From assembly GCF_004168205.1 (NCBI RefSeq), contig NZ_RCYB01000036.1:1-21547 (forward strand): a stretch of 21,547 bases of DNA, written 5' to 3'. A program made the translations under genes and the position numbers. The DNA comes from Catenibacterium sp. co_0103. GTDB lineage: Bacteria; Bacillota_I; Bacilli_A; Erysipelotrichales; Coprobacillaceae. The notes beneath the pieces are model-generated. The model ran no database searches. It worked only from the letters and a program-made list of their open reading frames with translations, and was not told where the DNA came from. Numbering within the stretch: position 1 is the stretch's first letter; each line of letters starts with the position of its first letter. Shown one piece after another: positions 1 to 6,784 of the stretch.

Positions 1-279
1 GAAGTGAGTGAAGTTTGCATCAGAGAAATCATTGATATAAAGAGAGATGATCTTATTCTTTATGTCCAAAGGAACTGCAGAAGCAGGCAGTCTTCCACGG
101 TTGCCATGCACGAAACCCTTCTTTCCCTGTTCCTTATATTTAATGATAAGTCTATTGATAGTTCTTACAGTACAGCCAAGTCTAGTAGCTGCTCTCTTCT
201 TGTTTCCATTTGTTTCTACAAGTTTCTTGATTATTTCATACTTATTCTGCTCATTCATTCTCAATTCAACCTTTCTCAT
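1..279 (-). CDS. IS1202/ISNCY-family transposase, N-terminal 93 residues (partial)
   Basis: Reading the minus strand from ATG at 279-277 gives an open frame to the window edge. The protein starts MRKVELRMNEQNKYEIIKKL and continues with a helix-turn-helix region (residues about 10-50, NGNKKRAATRLGCTVRTINR), then HGNRGRLPA near residue 70. This HTH followed by an HGN-GR-P stretch is characteristic of the transposases grouped in ISNCY/IS1202; the DDE catalytic domain would lie outside the window. A strong Shine-Dalgarno (GGAGG, 285-289 read on the minus strand) precedes the ATG but is part of a hairpin (see 281-301). Family placement is by recalled pattern, not by alignment; whether the full gene is intact cannot be seen. 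Confidence 0.75.
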   Translation of the reverse strand, partial: MRKVELRMNEQNKYEIIKKLVETNGNKKRAATRLGCTVRTINRLIIKYKEQGKKGFVHGNRGRLPASAVPLDIKNKIISLYINDFSDANFTHF

Positions 280-280
280 A

Positions 281-301
281 ATAACCTCCCTCGGAGGTTA
301 T
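281..301 (-). promoter_or_regulatory. Hairpin sequestering the transposase ribosome binding site
   Basis: 281-289 (ATAACCTCC) and 293-301 (GGAGGTTAT) are perfect inverse complements separated by three bases. In the transposase mRNA the 3' arm is the Shine-Dalgarno sequence, so the RBS would be base-paired one base before the start codon. RBS occlusion is a known way for IS elements to limit transposase synthesis; its use here is inferred. Confidence 0.6.
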
Positions 302-314
302 AGTTTAACACGGC

Positions 315-350
315 AAGTTGATAATGTCCCAATTGGGACATTATCAACTT
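315..350. repeat. 36-bp perfect palindrome at the IS terminus
   Basis: 315-332 and 333-350 are exact inverse complements (AAGTTGATAATGTCCCAA and its complement), with no spacer. The arms contain the 10-bp motif GACATTATCA, which recurs directly at 362-371. The palindrome lies 36 bases upstream of the transposase start codon, where a promoter would be expected, so it is a candidate transposase-binding or autoregulatory site. Confidence 0.7.
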
Positions 351-411
351 GGATACATTGAGACATTATCACATTGGAATCAGATTTTTATATTGATTTT
401 CAGTAATATGC

Positions 412-440
412 TTGATTTTAGATGAAAGTTTTATTATTAT
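412..440 (+). promoter_or_regulatory. Candidate sigma-A promoter
   Basis: TTGATT (412-417), 17 bases, TATTAT (435-440). Transcription would begin near 447 and meet the terminator at 460-506 almost at once. In a stretch this AT-rich, chance matches are common. Confidence 0.35.
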
Positions 441-459
441 CATAGTGTTCTTATTGGAC

Positions 460-506
460 AGGATAAGCATTTCGGTGGCCAAACTTCGATGCTTATCCTT
501 TTTTTC
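460..506 (+). terminator. Rho-independent terminator
   Basis: AGGATAAGCAT (460-470) pairs perfectly with ATGCTTATCCT (489-499) around an 18-base loop, followed by a T run to 506. No gene ends just upstream; the nearest transcription signal is the candidate promoter at 412-440. It may be the tail of a short non-coding transcript or a leftover of a gene removed by the insertion. The rest of the gene-free stretch from 372 to 601 shows nothing else recognisable. Confidence 0.7.
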
Positions 507-601
507 TTTCTATAGATTTATTGACCTTAAGAACATGATAAATGATTTATGAAATAAACAAAACAGATAGCGAAAAACTGCCCCTAAAAAGTTTACAGCC
601 C

Positions 602-674
602 AAAAGCAAAGCCAGGAGTTTATACCCCTGACTTTTTCAAAGCTTGAGTAAACCCCAAGTCTATTTAGTTACTC
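602..674 (+). repeat. 73-bp inverted repeat, left copy, with internal bidirectional hairpin
   Basis: 602-674 matches the reverse complement of 21472-21544 at 72 of 73 positions (difference at 621/21525). It holds a 12-bp hairpin (AAAGCCAGGAGT, TTAT, ACCCCTGACTTT; two G-U-type pairs) with T-rich tails both ways, so it can act as a bidirectional terminator. Homology stops sharply at 674, after which a truncated gene continues in frame. This pattern suggests the terminal segment of a mobile element whose body lies to the left. The element family is not recognised. Confidence 0.7.
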
Positions 675-1444
675 AAAAGAATGCTTCTTCTAGAAGCATT
701 TATCAAAAGACAGATCCTGATTTATTAGAACTACCTCAGGTAGGATGTAATGTCAGTCTTATCGCAAAGACAGCTCCTGATGTAGTATTTATGATGAAAG
801 AGAATAAGGATCTTATTGAGGATTTTGAAGAAAGACATATAAAAGTTATTGTGGTTGATCCTTCTAGTGAAAAGAAGTATGATGCCATGGTTTCACTTAT
901 TGCGAAAGTTTGTGGTAAACAAAACAATGCGAAGAAGTTAAAGAACTACTATAGTACTAAAAAGAGTAAGATGAATAGTTTAGGTACTTCTAATAAGCAT
1001 GTTTATATTGCTTCAAAAGAGTCTATTTATAAACCTGTCACACCTTCTATGTTTCAAAGTACTATACTAACTACAGCACATGTGAAAAATGCTGCAGCGA
1101 GTATTAAAGGTGTAGACTACCCTACTATTGCGTTAGAAACATTATTAACTTTAAACCCAGATATAGTGATCATGCCTCGTAATGCTTCTTATTCAAAAGA
1201 TTCTATTTATAACTATGAATTCTTCTCATCACTTGATATAGTGAAGAACAAGAAGATTTATATTATGCCTGAGGTGGTTGAATCATGGATGGATCCTGTT
1301 CCTTCTCATATTCTTGCATCACTCTGGCTATCATATGTACTTCATCCTCATGATTATACATATGAGAATTATAAAAAGGATGTAATAGATTTTTATAAAG
1401 AGTTTTATGATTTTAGTCTCGATGAAACACTTATCACAAAATAG
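644..1444 (+). pseudogene. 5'-truncated ABC-transporter substrate-binding protein (FhuD/MolB-like fold)
   Basis: The frame from TTG 644 encodes 266 residues resembling the C-terminal two-thirds or more of a Peripla_BP_2 (siderophore, cobalamin or MolB-type molybdate) binding protein: two 'APDVVFMM'/'NPDIVIMP' strand-loop segments (residues about 44-51 and 176-183) and a C-terminal ESWMDPVPSHILASLW helix region. Family members normally begin with a signal peptide and lipobox; here the N-terminus is missing. The first ten codons come from the 73-bp repeat, an in-frame stop lies at 629-631, and no ribosome binding site precedes the TTG. It looks like a gene decapitated by an insertion. Sitting 15 bases ahead of a molybdenum hydroxylase operon, molybdate or tungstate binding is a reasonable guess for the intact ancestor, by analogy with MolB. 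Residual expression of a cytosolic fragment cannot be ruled out. Confidence 0.6.
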
Positions 1445-1459
1445 AAAGGATAGAAAAAG

Positions 1460-2233
1460 ATGTTAAATATTCAGGAATATGTAAGACCTCAGTCGCTTGA
1501 GGAAGCTTATGAACTCGTTCAGAACAGAAAAAACATTATTGTAGGTGGTATGTTATGGTTGAAGATGATGAATAGATCAGTTGAAAAGGCAATTGATTTA
1601 TGTGATCTTCATTTAGATACTATTGAAGAAGATGATGAACAGTTTACTATTGGCGCAATGGTGACATTACGTCAGTTAGAAACTCATGCAGGAATAAATG
1701 CTTATACACATGATGCAATGAAGCATAGTGTGGAACATATTATTGGTGTGCAGTTTAGAAACTGTGCGACTGTAGGAGGTTCTATTTTTGGTCGTTATGG
1801 TTTCTCTGATGTATTATCTATGTTTATGGGATTAGATGCTTATGTAGAATTATATGACGGTGGTATTGTACCTATGAGAGAGTTTGCTTGGATGCGTCCT
1901 TCTCTTGATATTCTTGTACGTGTTATTGTAAAGAAGACACCTATTAAGGTTTGTTATAAGTCACAGAGAAATGTAAGTACTGATTTCCCTGTTCTTACTT
2001 GTTGTGCAAGTTATATGAATGATACTTATTCTGTAGTAATTGGTGGTCGTCCTTTAAAGGCAATTGCTTATGAAAAACAGATGGAATTAAATGATGAGTC
2101 TATTGAAGCTTTCATTGAAGAAGTGTCTTCTGAAATCAAACTTGGAAGCAATAACTTAGGCAGTGCAGAATATCGTCAGAAGCTTGTAAAGGTTCTTATG
2201 AGACGTTCATTAAAGGAATTGGAGGCACAGTAA
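1460..2233 (+). CDS. Molybdenum hydroxylase (xanthine dehydrogenase family), FAD-binding subunit
   Basis: A 257-residue protein of the CoxM/XdhB type, which carries electrons from the 2Fe-2S subunit through FAD. The N-terminal FAD-binding half has a YVRPQSLEEAYEL opening and a glycine turn, VGGMLWLKM (about 28-36), in place of the usual AGGTDL. A second flavin-contact region reads CATVGGSIFGRYGFSD (about 97-112), where TIGGN is typical. The C-terminal half matches the CO-dehydrogenase flavoprotein C-domain. It is somewhat shorter than usual (about 280-300). ATG 1460 is preceded by an AAGGATAG-type RBS. The next gene starts one base after the stop. Exact substrate of the complex cannot be told from this subunit. 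Confidence 0.85.
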   Translation: MLNIQEYVRPQSLEEAYELVQNRKNIIVGGMLWLKMMNRSVEKAIDLCDLHLDTIEEDDEQFTIGAMVTLRQLETHAGINAYTHDAMKHSVEHIIGVQFRNCATVGGSIFGRYGFSDVLSMFMGLDAYVELYDGGIVPMREFAWMRPSLDILVRVIVKKTPIKVCYKSQRNVSTDFPVLTCCASYMNDTYSVVIGGRPLKAIAYEKQMELNDESIEAFIEEVSSEIKLGSNNLGSAEYRQKLVKVLMRRSLKELEAQ

Positions 2234-2234
2234 G

Positions 2235-2711
2235 ATGGAAATTACAATTACATTAAATGGAAAAACAATGACTCGTAGTATTTTACCTGATACTCTTCTT
2301 ATTGATTTTGTAAGAAGTGAGCATTGTCTTAGTGTTAAAAGAGGTTGTGATACAAGTAACTGTGGATTATGTACAGTATTATTAGACAACAAACCAGTTC
2401 TTTCTTGTAGTGTTCTTGCAGCTAGAGCTGCAGGTCATGAAGTGACTACTTTAGAAGGTTTACAGGAAAAGGCAAGACCACTTGCTGAATTTATTGCTGA
2501 TCAGGGTGCTGAACAGTGTGGTTTCTGTAATCCTGGATTTATGATGAATACAATCGCATTACTAGAAGAAAATAAAGATCCTAGTGATGATGAAATCAGA
2601 GCATTCTTATCTGGTAACCTTTGTCGTTGTTCTGGTTATGAAGGACAATTAAGAGGTATTAGAAACTATATTAATTACTGCAAGGAAAATGGAAAGGAAG
2701 TGTTAGGATGA
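2235..2711 (+). CDS. Molybdenum hydroxylase, 2Fe-2S iron-sulfur subunit
   Basis: A 158-residue CoxS/XdhC-type subunit that binds two 2Fe-2S clusters and passes electrons from the molybdenum centre to FAD. The N-terminal ferredoxin-like domain has cysteines at 38, 43, 46 and 58 (GCDTSNCGLC, then LSC). The C-terminal four-helix domain has C95, C98, C130 and C132 (QCGFC and CRC). All eight ligands are present and the length is normal for the family. The stop overlaps the next gene's start (ATGA at 2708-2711), which implies translational coupling with the large subunit. Confidence 0.93.
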   Translation: MEITITLNGKTMTRSILPDTLLIDFVRSEHCLSVKRGCDTSNCGLCTVLLDNKPVLSCSVLAARAAGHEVTTLEGLQEKARPLAEFIADQGAEQCGFCNPGFMMNTIALLEENKDPSDDEIRAFLSGNLCRCSGYEGQLRGIRNYINYCKENGKEVLG

Positions 2712-4996
2712 GACAGGAATTAAAACAGGTTAATAAACCTATAAGAAAAAAAGATGCAATGAACCTATTATTAGGTAAACCTGTCTATGTTGATGATGTA
2801 ACACCTCACGACTGTTTGATTGTAAAGCTTGTTCATTCTCCTCATGCTAATGCATTAATTGAGAATATTGATACAGAAGCAGCTAAGGCAGTAGATACAA
2901 TTGAAGCTGTTTATACTTATAAAGATGTGCCTCAGAAACGTTTTACTATGGCTGGTCAAACTTATCCAGAACCAAGCCCTTATGATCGTTTAATCTTAGA
3001 TCAGAGAGTTAGATTCGTAGGTGATCCAGTTGCGATTGTTGCTGGTTATGATGAAAAGAAAGTAGATGAAGCATTAAAGCTTATTAAAGTAAAATATCAA
3101 GTAGAAGAAGCTGTATTAGACTTTAGAACTGCTAAGGATAATCCTATTCTTGTTCATCCTGAAGATAACTGGAAAGCATTATGTCCTGTAGGGGCAGACA
3201 ATAAACGTAACTTAGTAGCCACTGCAGATGAAACACATGGTGATCTAGAAGAAGTATTTAAATCATGTGATCATGTGATTGAACGTACTTATCACGTTCC
3301 TGCAGTCAATCAGGCGATGATGGAAACATTTAGAACTTATTGTGAAATTGATACTTATGGTCGTTTACATGTTATTAGTTCTACACAGATTGTTTTCCAT
3401 GCACGTCGTATTCTTGCAAATGCTTTAGATATTCCTAAGTCTATGATTCGTGTTGAAAAGCCTCGTATTGGTGGTGGCTTTGGTGCAAAGCAGTCACTTG
3501 TGACTGAAATCTATCCTGCATTTGTTACATGGATGACTAAGAAACCATCTAAACTTATTTATACACGTACTGAATCTCAGATCGCGGGTAGTCCACGTCA
3601 TGAAATGGAAGTCACTACTAAAGTGGGTGCTATGAATGATGGTACTATTCGTGCCATTGATGTATATACATTATCTAACTCTGGTGCCTTTGGTGAACAT
3701 GGTCCTACTACTGTAGGTTTATCAGGTCATAAATCTATTCCACTATATACAAACAATCTAGAAGCATTCCGTTTCCATTATGATGTTGTTTACACAAATA
3801 GATTATCTTCTGGTGCATATCGTGGATATGGTGCGACTCAGGGTATTTATGCATTAGAAACATGTGTCAACGAATTAGCTGATATTTTACATATGGATCC
3901 TGTAGAAATCAGAGAAAAGAACATGGTACGTCAAGGTCAGAAGATGGATGCCTACTATGGTGAAATTGCGGATAGCTGTGCATTAGATAAATGTATGGAA
4001 CGTGCTAAGAAAGAATTTGACTGGGAAAACCGTAAGACTCCTACTGTAATGCCCGATGGTCGTATTAAGGCAGCAGGTGTTGCAATGGCAATGCAGGGAT
4101 CAGGTATCTCTGGTGTCGATGTTGGGTCTGCTACATTAAAGTTAAACGATGATGGTTCTTATATGTTAAGCATCGGTGCTGCAGATATGGGTACTGGATG
4201 TGATACTATTCTTGCCCAGATGGCAGCAGAAGAATTAGAATGTGATGTAGACAATATTGTTGTCTTTGGTGCAGATACTGATGCTTCTCCATATGATTCT
4301 GGTTCTTATGCTTCTAGTACAACTTATGTTACTGGTATGGCTGTAAGAAAAGCGAGTGAAGAGCTCAAAGAGAACATGATGAAGATTGCTGCCAATAAGT
4401 GGGAATGTGATCCTGAATCATTAGTATTTACTGGCAATACAATTGATAATCCAGCTACAAATGAATCATTTACACATACGGATATCGCAACATTCTCTCA
4501 GTGTGGTAATACAGTCCCTATCCAGGTAACATGCACTCATTCATCTAAAATTTCTCCACCACCATATATGGTAGGTATGGCAGAAATTGCATTAGATAAA
4601 GATACAGGTTTTGTAGAAATACTAGATTATGTAGCTGTTGTAGACTGTGGTACTGTAGTAAATACTAATCTTGCAACTGTACAGACTGAAGGAGGTCTTG
4701 TACAGGGTATCGGTATGGCATTATCAGAAAGTATTACTTATTCACCTAAGGGTGGTTTAACAGAAAATAACTTCATGACTTATAAGATTCCTACAAGACT
4801 TGATATGGGTCATTTACGTGTTTATTTTGAAAGCAGTTATGAAAAGACAGGTCCATTTGGTGCAAAGTCTATTGGTGAATGTGTCATCAATACACCAGCC
4901 CCAGCCTTATGTGCTGCTATCCACAGTGCATGTGGTGCATGGGTGAGAGATCTTCCAATGACACCTGAAAAGATTGTCATGGCTATCGATGAATAA
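2708..4996 (+). CDS. Molybdenum hydroxylase (xanthine dehydrogenase-like), molybdopterin-binding large subunit
   Basis: A 762-residue CoxL/XdhA-type catalytic subunit. Visible in order: the a/b hammerhead domain (about 20-140, VRFVGDPVAIVAG at 101-113), GGGFGAKQ (255-262, a cofactor-contact loop), RGYGATQG (372-379), AADMGTGCDT (491-500), QGIGMAL (666-672) and GAKSIGE (718-724). Glu724 corresponds by position to the catalytic base that activates the Mo-bound water. It would hydroxylate a purine or related heterocycle or aldehyde; the substrate is not readable from these motifs. The enzyme is split into three subunits, as is common in anaerobic Firmicutes. Its stop overlaps the following MocA-like gene by eight bases. 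Confidence 0.9.
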   Translation: MRQELKQVNKPIRKKDAMNLLLGKPVYVDDVTPHDCLIVKLVHSPHANALIENIDTEAAKAVDTIEAVYTYKDVPQKRFTMAGQTYPEPSPYDRLILDQRVRFVGDPVAIVAGYDEKKVDEALKLIKVKYQVEEAVLDFRTAKDNPILVHPEDNWKALCPVGADNKRNLVATADETHGDLEEVFKSCDHVIERTYHVPAVNQAMMETFRTYCEIDTYGRLHVISSTQIVFHARRILANALDIPKSMIRVEKPRIGGGFGAKQSLVTEIYPAFVTWMTKKPSKLIYTRTESQIAGSPRHEMEVTTKVGAMNDGTIRAIDVYTLSNSGAFGEHGPTTVGLSGHKSIPLYTNNLEAFRFHYDVVYTNRLSSGAYRGYGATQGIYALETCVNELADILHMDPVEIREKNMVRQGQKMDAYYGEIADSCALDKCMERAKKEFDWENRKTPTVMPDGRIKAAGVAMAMQGSGISGVDVGSATLKLNDDGSYMLSIGAADMGTGCDTILAQMAAEELECDVDNIVVFGADTDASPYDSGSYASSTTYVTGMAVRKASEELKENMMKIAANKWECDPESLVFTGNTIDNPATNESFTHTDIATFSQCGNTVPIQVTCTHSSKISPPPYMVGMAEIALDKDTGFVEILDYVAVVDCGTVVNTNLATVQTEGGLVQGIGMALSESITYSPKGGLTENNFMTYKIPTRLDMGHLRVYFESSYEKTGPFGAKSIGECVINTPAPALCAAIHSACGAWVRDLPMTPEKIVMAIDE

Positions 4997-5555
4997 AACA
5001 TATATTATATATCTTGCATCAGGAAACAGCAGACGTTTTAAAGGAAACAAACTGCTGTTTCCTTTTCAAAATAAACTGTTATATCAACATGCATTAGATC
5101 TCATATTAAAGGAATATGATCATGTTATTGTCGTATCACAATATGATGAGATACTACAATATGCGTCTCAAAGAGGCGCTACCAGCATTTTATGTTTAGA
5201 GAGTATTCATGGTCTCTCTTATTCTATTAAGGCTGCTGTGAACTATTTAAATACGTTAGAGAAGCCATTTAGAATGATCTTCATGGTCGCTGATCAGCCT
5301 TATATTTCTATGAATACTATAGACAAACTGATGCATACAAAACATAAACTTGCCAGTTGTGCTTATAAAGATAAAGTAGGCAACCCTACTCTATTTGATA
5401 GTTCTTATATTCCTGAGTTAGTTCTATTAAAACAAGACCAAGGTGGAAGAAAGGTATTAAATAAGCATCCTGATGAAGTAGAATATATACAAGTAGAGAA
5501 TGTAAGAGAACTCTATGATATAGATTATCAAGAAGACCTGAAGCAACTACAATAG
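4989..5555 (+). CDS. MocA-like molybdenum cofactor cytidylyltransferase / NTP-transferase
   Basis: A 188-residue single-domain nucleotidyltransferase of the MobA/MocA family. It has the nucleotide loop LASGNSRRFKGNKLL (9-23), HGLSYSIKAAV in the middle, the metal-binding VADQPYIS stretch, GNPTLFDSSY, DQGGRKVL and a closing DIDYQEDL. In this family MocA transfers CMP to molybdopterin to make the MCD form used by xanthine-dehydrogenase-type enzymes. The genetic link to such an enzyme supports MocA rather than MobA (GMP). ATG 4989 is chosen because the LASGNS motif then falls at its usual distance from the N-terminus; an upstream ATG at 4974 adds five atypical residues. It overlaps the large-subunit stop, so is probably translationally coupled. 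It is followed by a terminator. Confidence 0.82.
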   Translation: MNKTYIIYLASGNSRRFKGNKLLFPFQNKLLYQHALDLILKEYDHVIVVSQYDEILQYASQRGATSILCLESIHGLSYSIKAAVNYLNTLEKPFRMIFMVADQPYISMNTIDKLMHTKHKLASCAYKDKVGNPTLFDSSYIPELVLLKQDQGGRKVLNKHPDEVEYIQVENVRELYDIDYQEDLKQLQ

Positions 5556-5568
5556 TTGCTTTTTTTTG
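5542..5568 (+). terminator. Terminator of the molybdenum hydroxylase operon
   Basis: AGCAACT (5542-5548) pairs with AGTTGCT (5554-5560) across a five-base loop, followed by a run of eight T. The 3' arm overlaps the stop codon of the MocA-like gene. Confidence 0.85.
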
Positions 5569-5572
5569 CATC

Positions 5573-5597
5573 AAAAAAGCCTCTCTTTCGAGAGACT
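5573..5597 (-). terminator. galE terminator
   Basis: On the minus strand, AGTCTCTC (5597-5590) pairs with GAGAGGCT (5585-5578) with one G-U pair and a GAAA tetraloop, followed by six T (5578-5573). It faces the terminator of the convergent operon. Confidence 0.85.
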
Positions 5598-5603
5598 TAA
5601 GTG

Positions 5604-6602
5604 TTACATATGTTTCTTTGCAAAGTTCCAAGTATCTCTGCACATATCTTCTAGTGTCTTTTCAGCCACCCATCCTAACTGTTCTTTTGCACGAGTAGGA
5701 TCTGCATAACATGTTGCGATATCACCAGCACGTCTTGGCTTGATTTCATAAGGTACTTTTACACCATTTACCTTTTCAAAAGCCTTAACGATTTCTAATA
5801 CACTATATCCTTTACCTGTTCCTAGGTTACAGATATGAACACCTGGTGTTGCATATTTTTCAATTGCAAGAACATGACCCTTAGCTAAGTCTACAACATG
5901 GATGTAGTCACGTACACCTGTTCCGTCTGGTGTATCATAGTCATCACCAAATACACCTAAGCAAGGAAGTTCACCTGCAGCAACCTTCATAATATAAGGC
6001 ATAAGATTGTTAGGAATTCCCTTTGGATCTTCTCCTAATAATCCTGATTCATGTGCACCAATTGGGTTGAAGTAACGAAGAAGTGTAACAGACATTTCTG
6101 GTACAGCATGCTGTACATCTGTTAGAATTCTTTCCATCATAGCCTTTGTAGAACCATATGGGTTTGTAGTCTGTCCTAATTCACAGTCTTCAGTTAAAGG
6201 TACAACTTTAGGATCACCATATACTGTAGCACTTGAAGAGAATACAATTGAAGGGACATGATACTTCTTCATAAGCTTAGCAACTACTAAAGTAGTCATT
6301 AAGTTATTTGTATAATATTCAATAGGCTTTACTACTGATTCACCTACTGCCTTGAAGGCTGCACAGTGAATGACTGCATCTAATTTATTTTCCTTGAATA
6401 CTGCTTCTGTCTTATCTTCATCTAAAACATTGAATTCATAAAACTTTACTTTCTTACCAGTAATTTCATGAATGGCATCTAAGGCTTCTGGTTTTGAATT
6501 TGAGAAGTCATCGATGACTACAACATCATGTCCGCTCTGTAGTAATTCTACACAGACATGACTACCAATATAACCTGCACCACCTGTAACTAATACATTC
6601 AT
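5604..6602 (-). CDS. galE: UDP-glucose 4-epimerase
   Basis: A 332-residue short-chain dehydrogenase-type epimerase that interconverts UDP-galactose and UDP-glucose, the last step of the Leloir pathway and a source of UDP-galactose for envelope glycans. It shows the NAD-binding GGAGYIGS (7-14), SSSATVYG (122-129) and the catalytic YGSTK with Tyr149 and Lys153; these positions match those of E. coli GalE. ATG 6602 is preferred over an upstream in-frame start at 6656, because GGAGG sits eight bases upstream and the Rossmann strand then begins at residue 2. It is separated from the lac operon by a terminator and a 180-base gap, so it probably has its own promoter; I see no convincing -35/-10 pair there. 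Confidence 0.95.
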   Translation of the reverse strand: MNVLVTGGAGYIGSHVCVELLQSGHDVVVIDDFSNSKPEALDAIHEITGKKVKFYEFNVLDEDKTEAVFKENKLDAVIHCAAFKAVGESVVKPIEYYTNNLMTTLVVAKLMKKYHVPSIVFSSSATVYGDPKVVPLTEDCELGQTTNPYGSTKAMMERILTDVQHAVPEMSVTLLRYFNPIGAHESGLLGEDPKGIPNNLMPYIMKVAAGELPCLGVFGDDYDTPDGTGVRDYIHVVDLAKGHVLAIEKYATPGVHICNLGTGKGYSVLEIVKAFEKVNGVKVPYEIKPRRAGDIATCYADPTRAKEQLGWVAEKTLEDMCRDTWNFAKKHM

Positions 6603-6750
6603 ATTTATTCCTCCATAAACTTTGCAACCACCATATATGACAGCTGCCATAGCCAAATCACTATTCTATTTGACTCTTATATTTTACAACGAAATCGTTC
6701 TTAACAAAAGACTGAATTATCATAGTGAAGCGCCCATCTTGTTTTCTTGC

Positions 6751-6780
6751 AAAAAGAACCATCTTTAATAAGATGGCTCT
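6751..6780 (-). terminator. Terminator at the end of the lac operon
   Basis: On the minus strand AGAGCCATCT (6780-6771) pairs with AGATGGTTCT (6764-6755) with one G-U pair, followed by a five-T tail (6755-6751). It lies five bases past the stop of the HAD gene. Confidence 0.85.
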
Positions 6781-6784
6781 TTGT

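Larger units (their letters stand above)
1..371 (-). mobile_element. IS1202/ISNCY-type insertion sequence, one end only
   Basis: Terminal part of an insertion sequence that continues beyond the left edge. It comprises the first 93 codons of a transposase on the minus strand and about 90 bases of terminus. The terminus carries three copies of GACATTATCA: 319-328 inverted, 336-345 direct and 362-371 direct. The outer boundary is not defined by a visible target duplication, because the other end is missing; 371 is the end of the last iteron, and the true end may differ by some tens of bases. The IS type is judged from the transposase N-terminus. Confidence 0.65.

Noticed and set aside
4..361. 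Two overlapping plus-strand open frames of about 100 codons
   Set aside because: They lie opposite the transposase N-terminus and its palindromic leader, have no RBS, and their proteins are unlike any family. The minus-strand reading has RBS and family motifs.
582..647. Short reading frame ending AKPGVYTPDFFKA before TGA 645, as a transposase C-terminus
   Set aside because: Could be a transposase end, but only about 20 codons are open and I know no family with this ending, so it is mentioned only as a possibility.
6603..6656. N-terminal extension of GalE from an upstream ATG
   Set aside because: The 18 extra residues cross the GGAGG RBS and put the Rossmann motif too far from the N-terminus.
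6603..6750. galE promoter
   Set aside because: Several partial -35/-10 pairs exist (for example TTGTTA with TAAAAT at 15 bases), but none has acceptable spacing and match.
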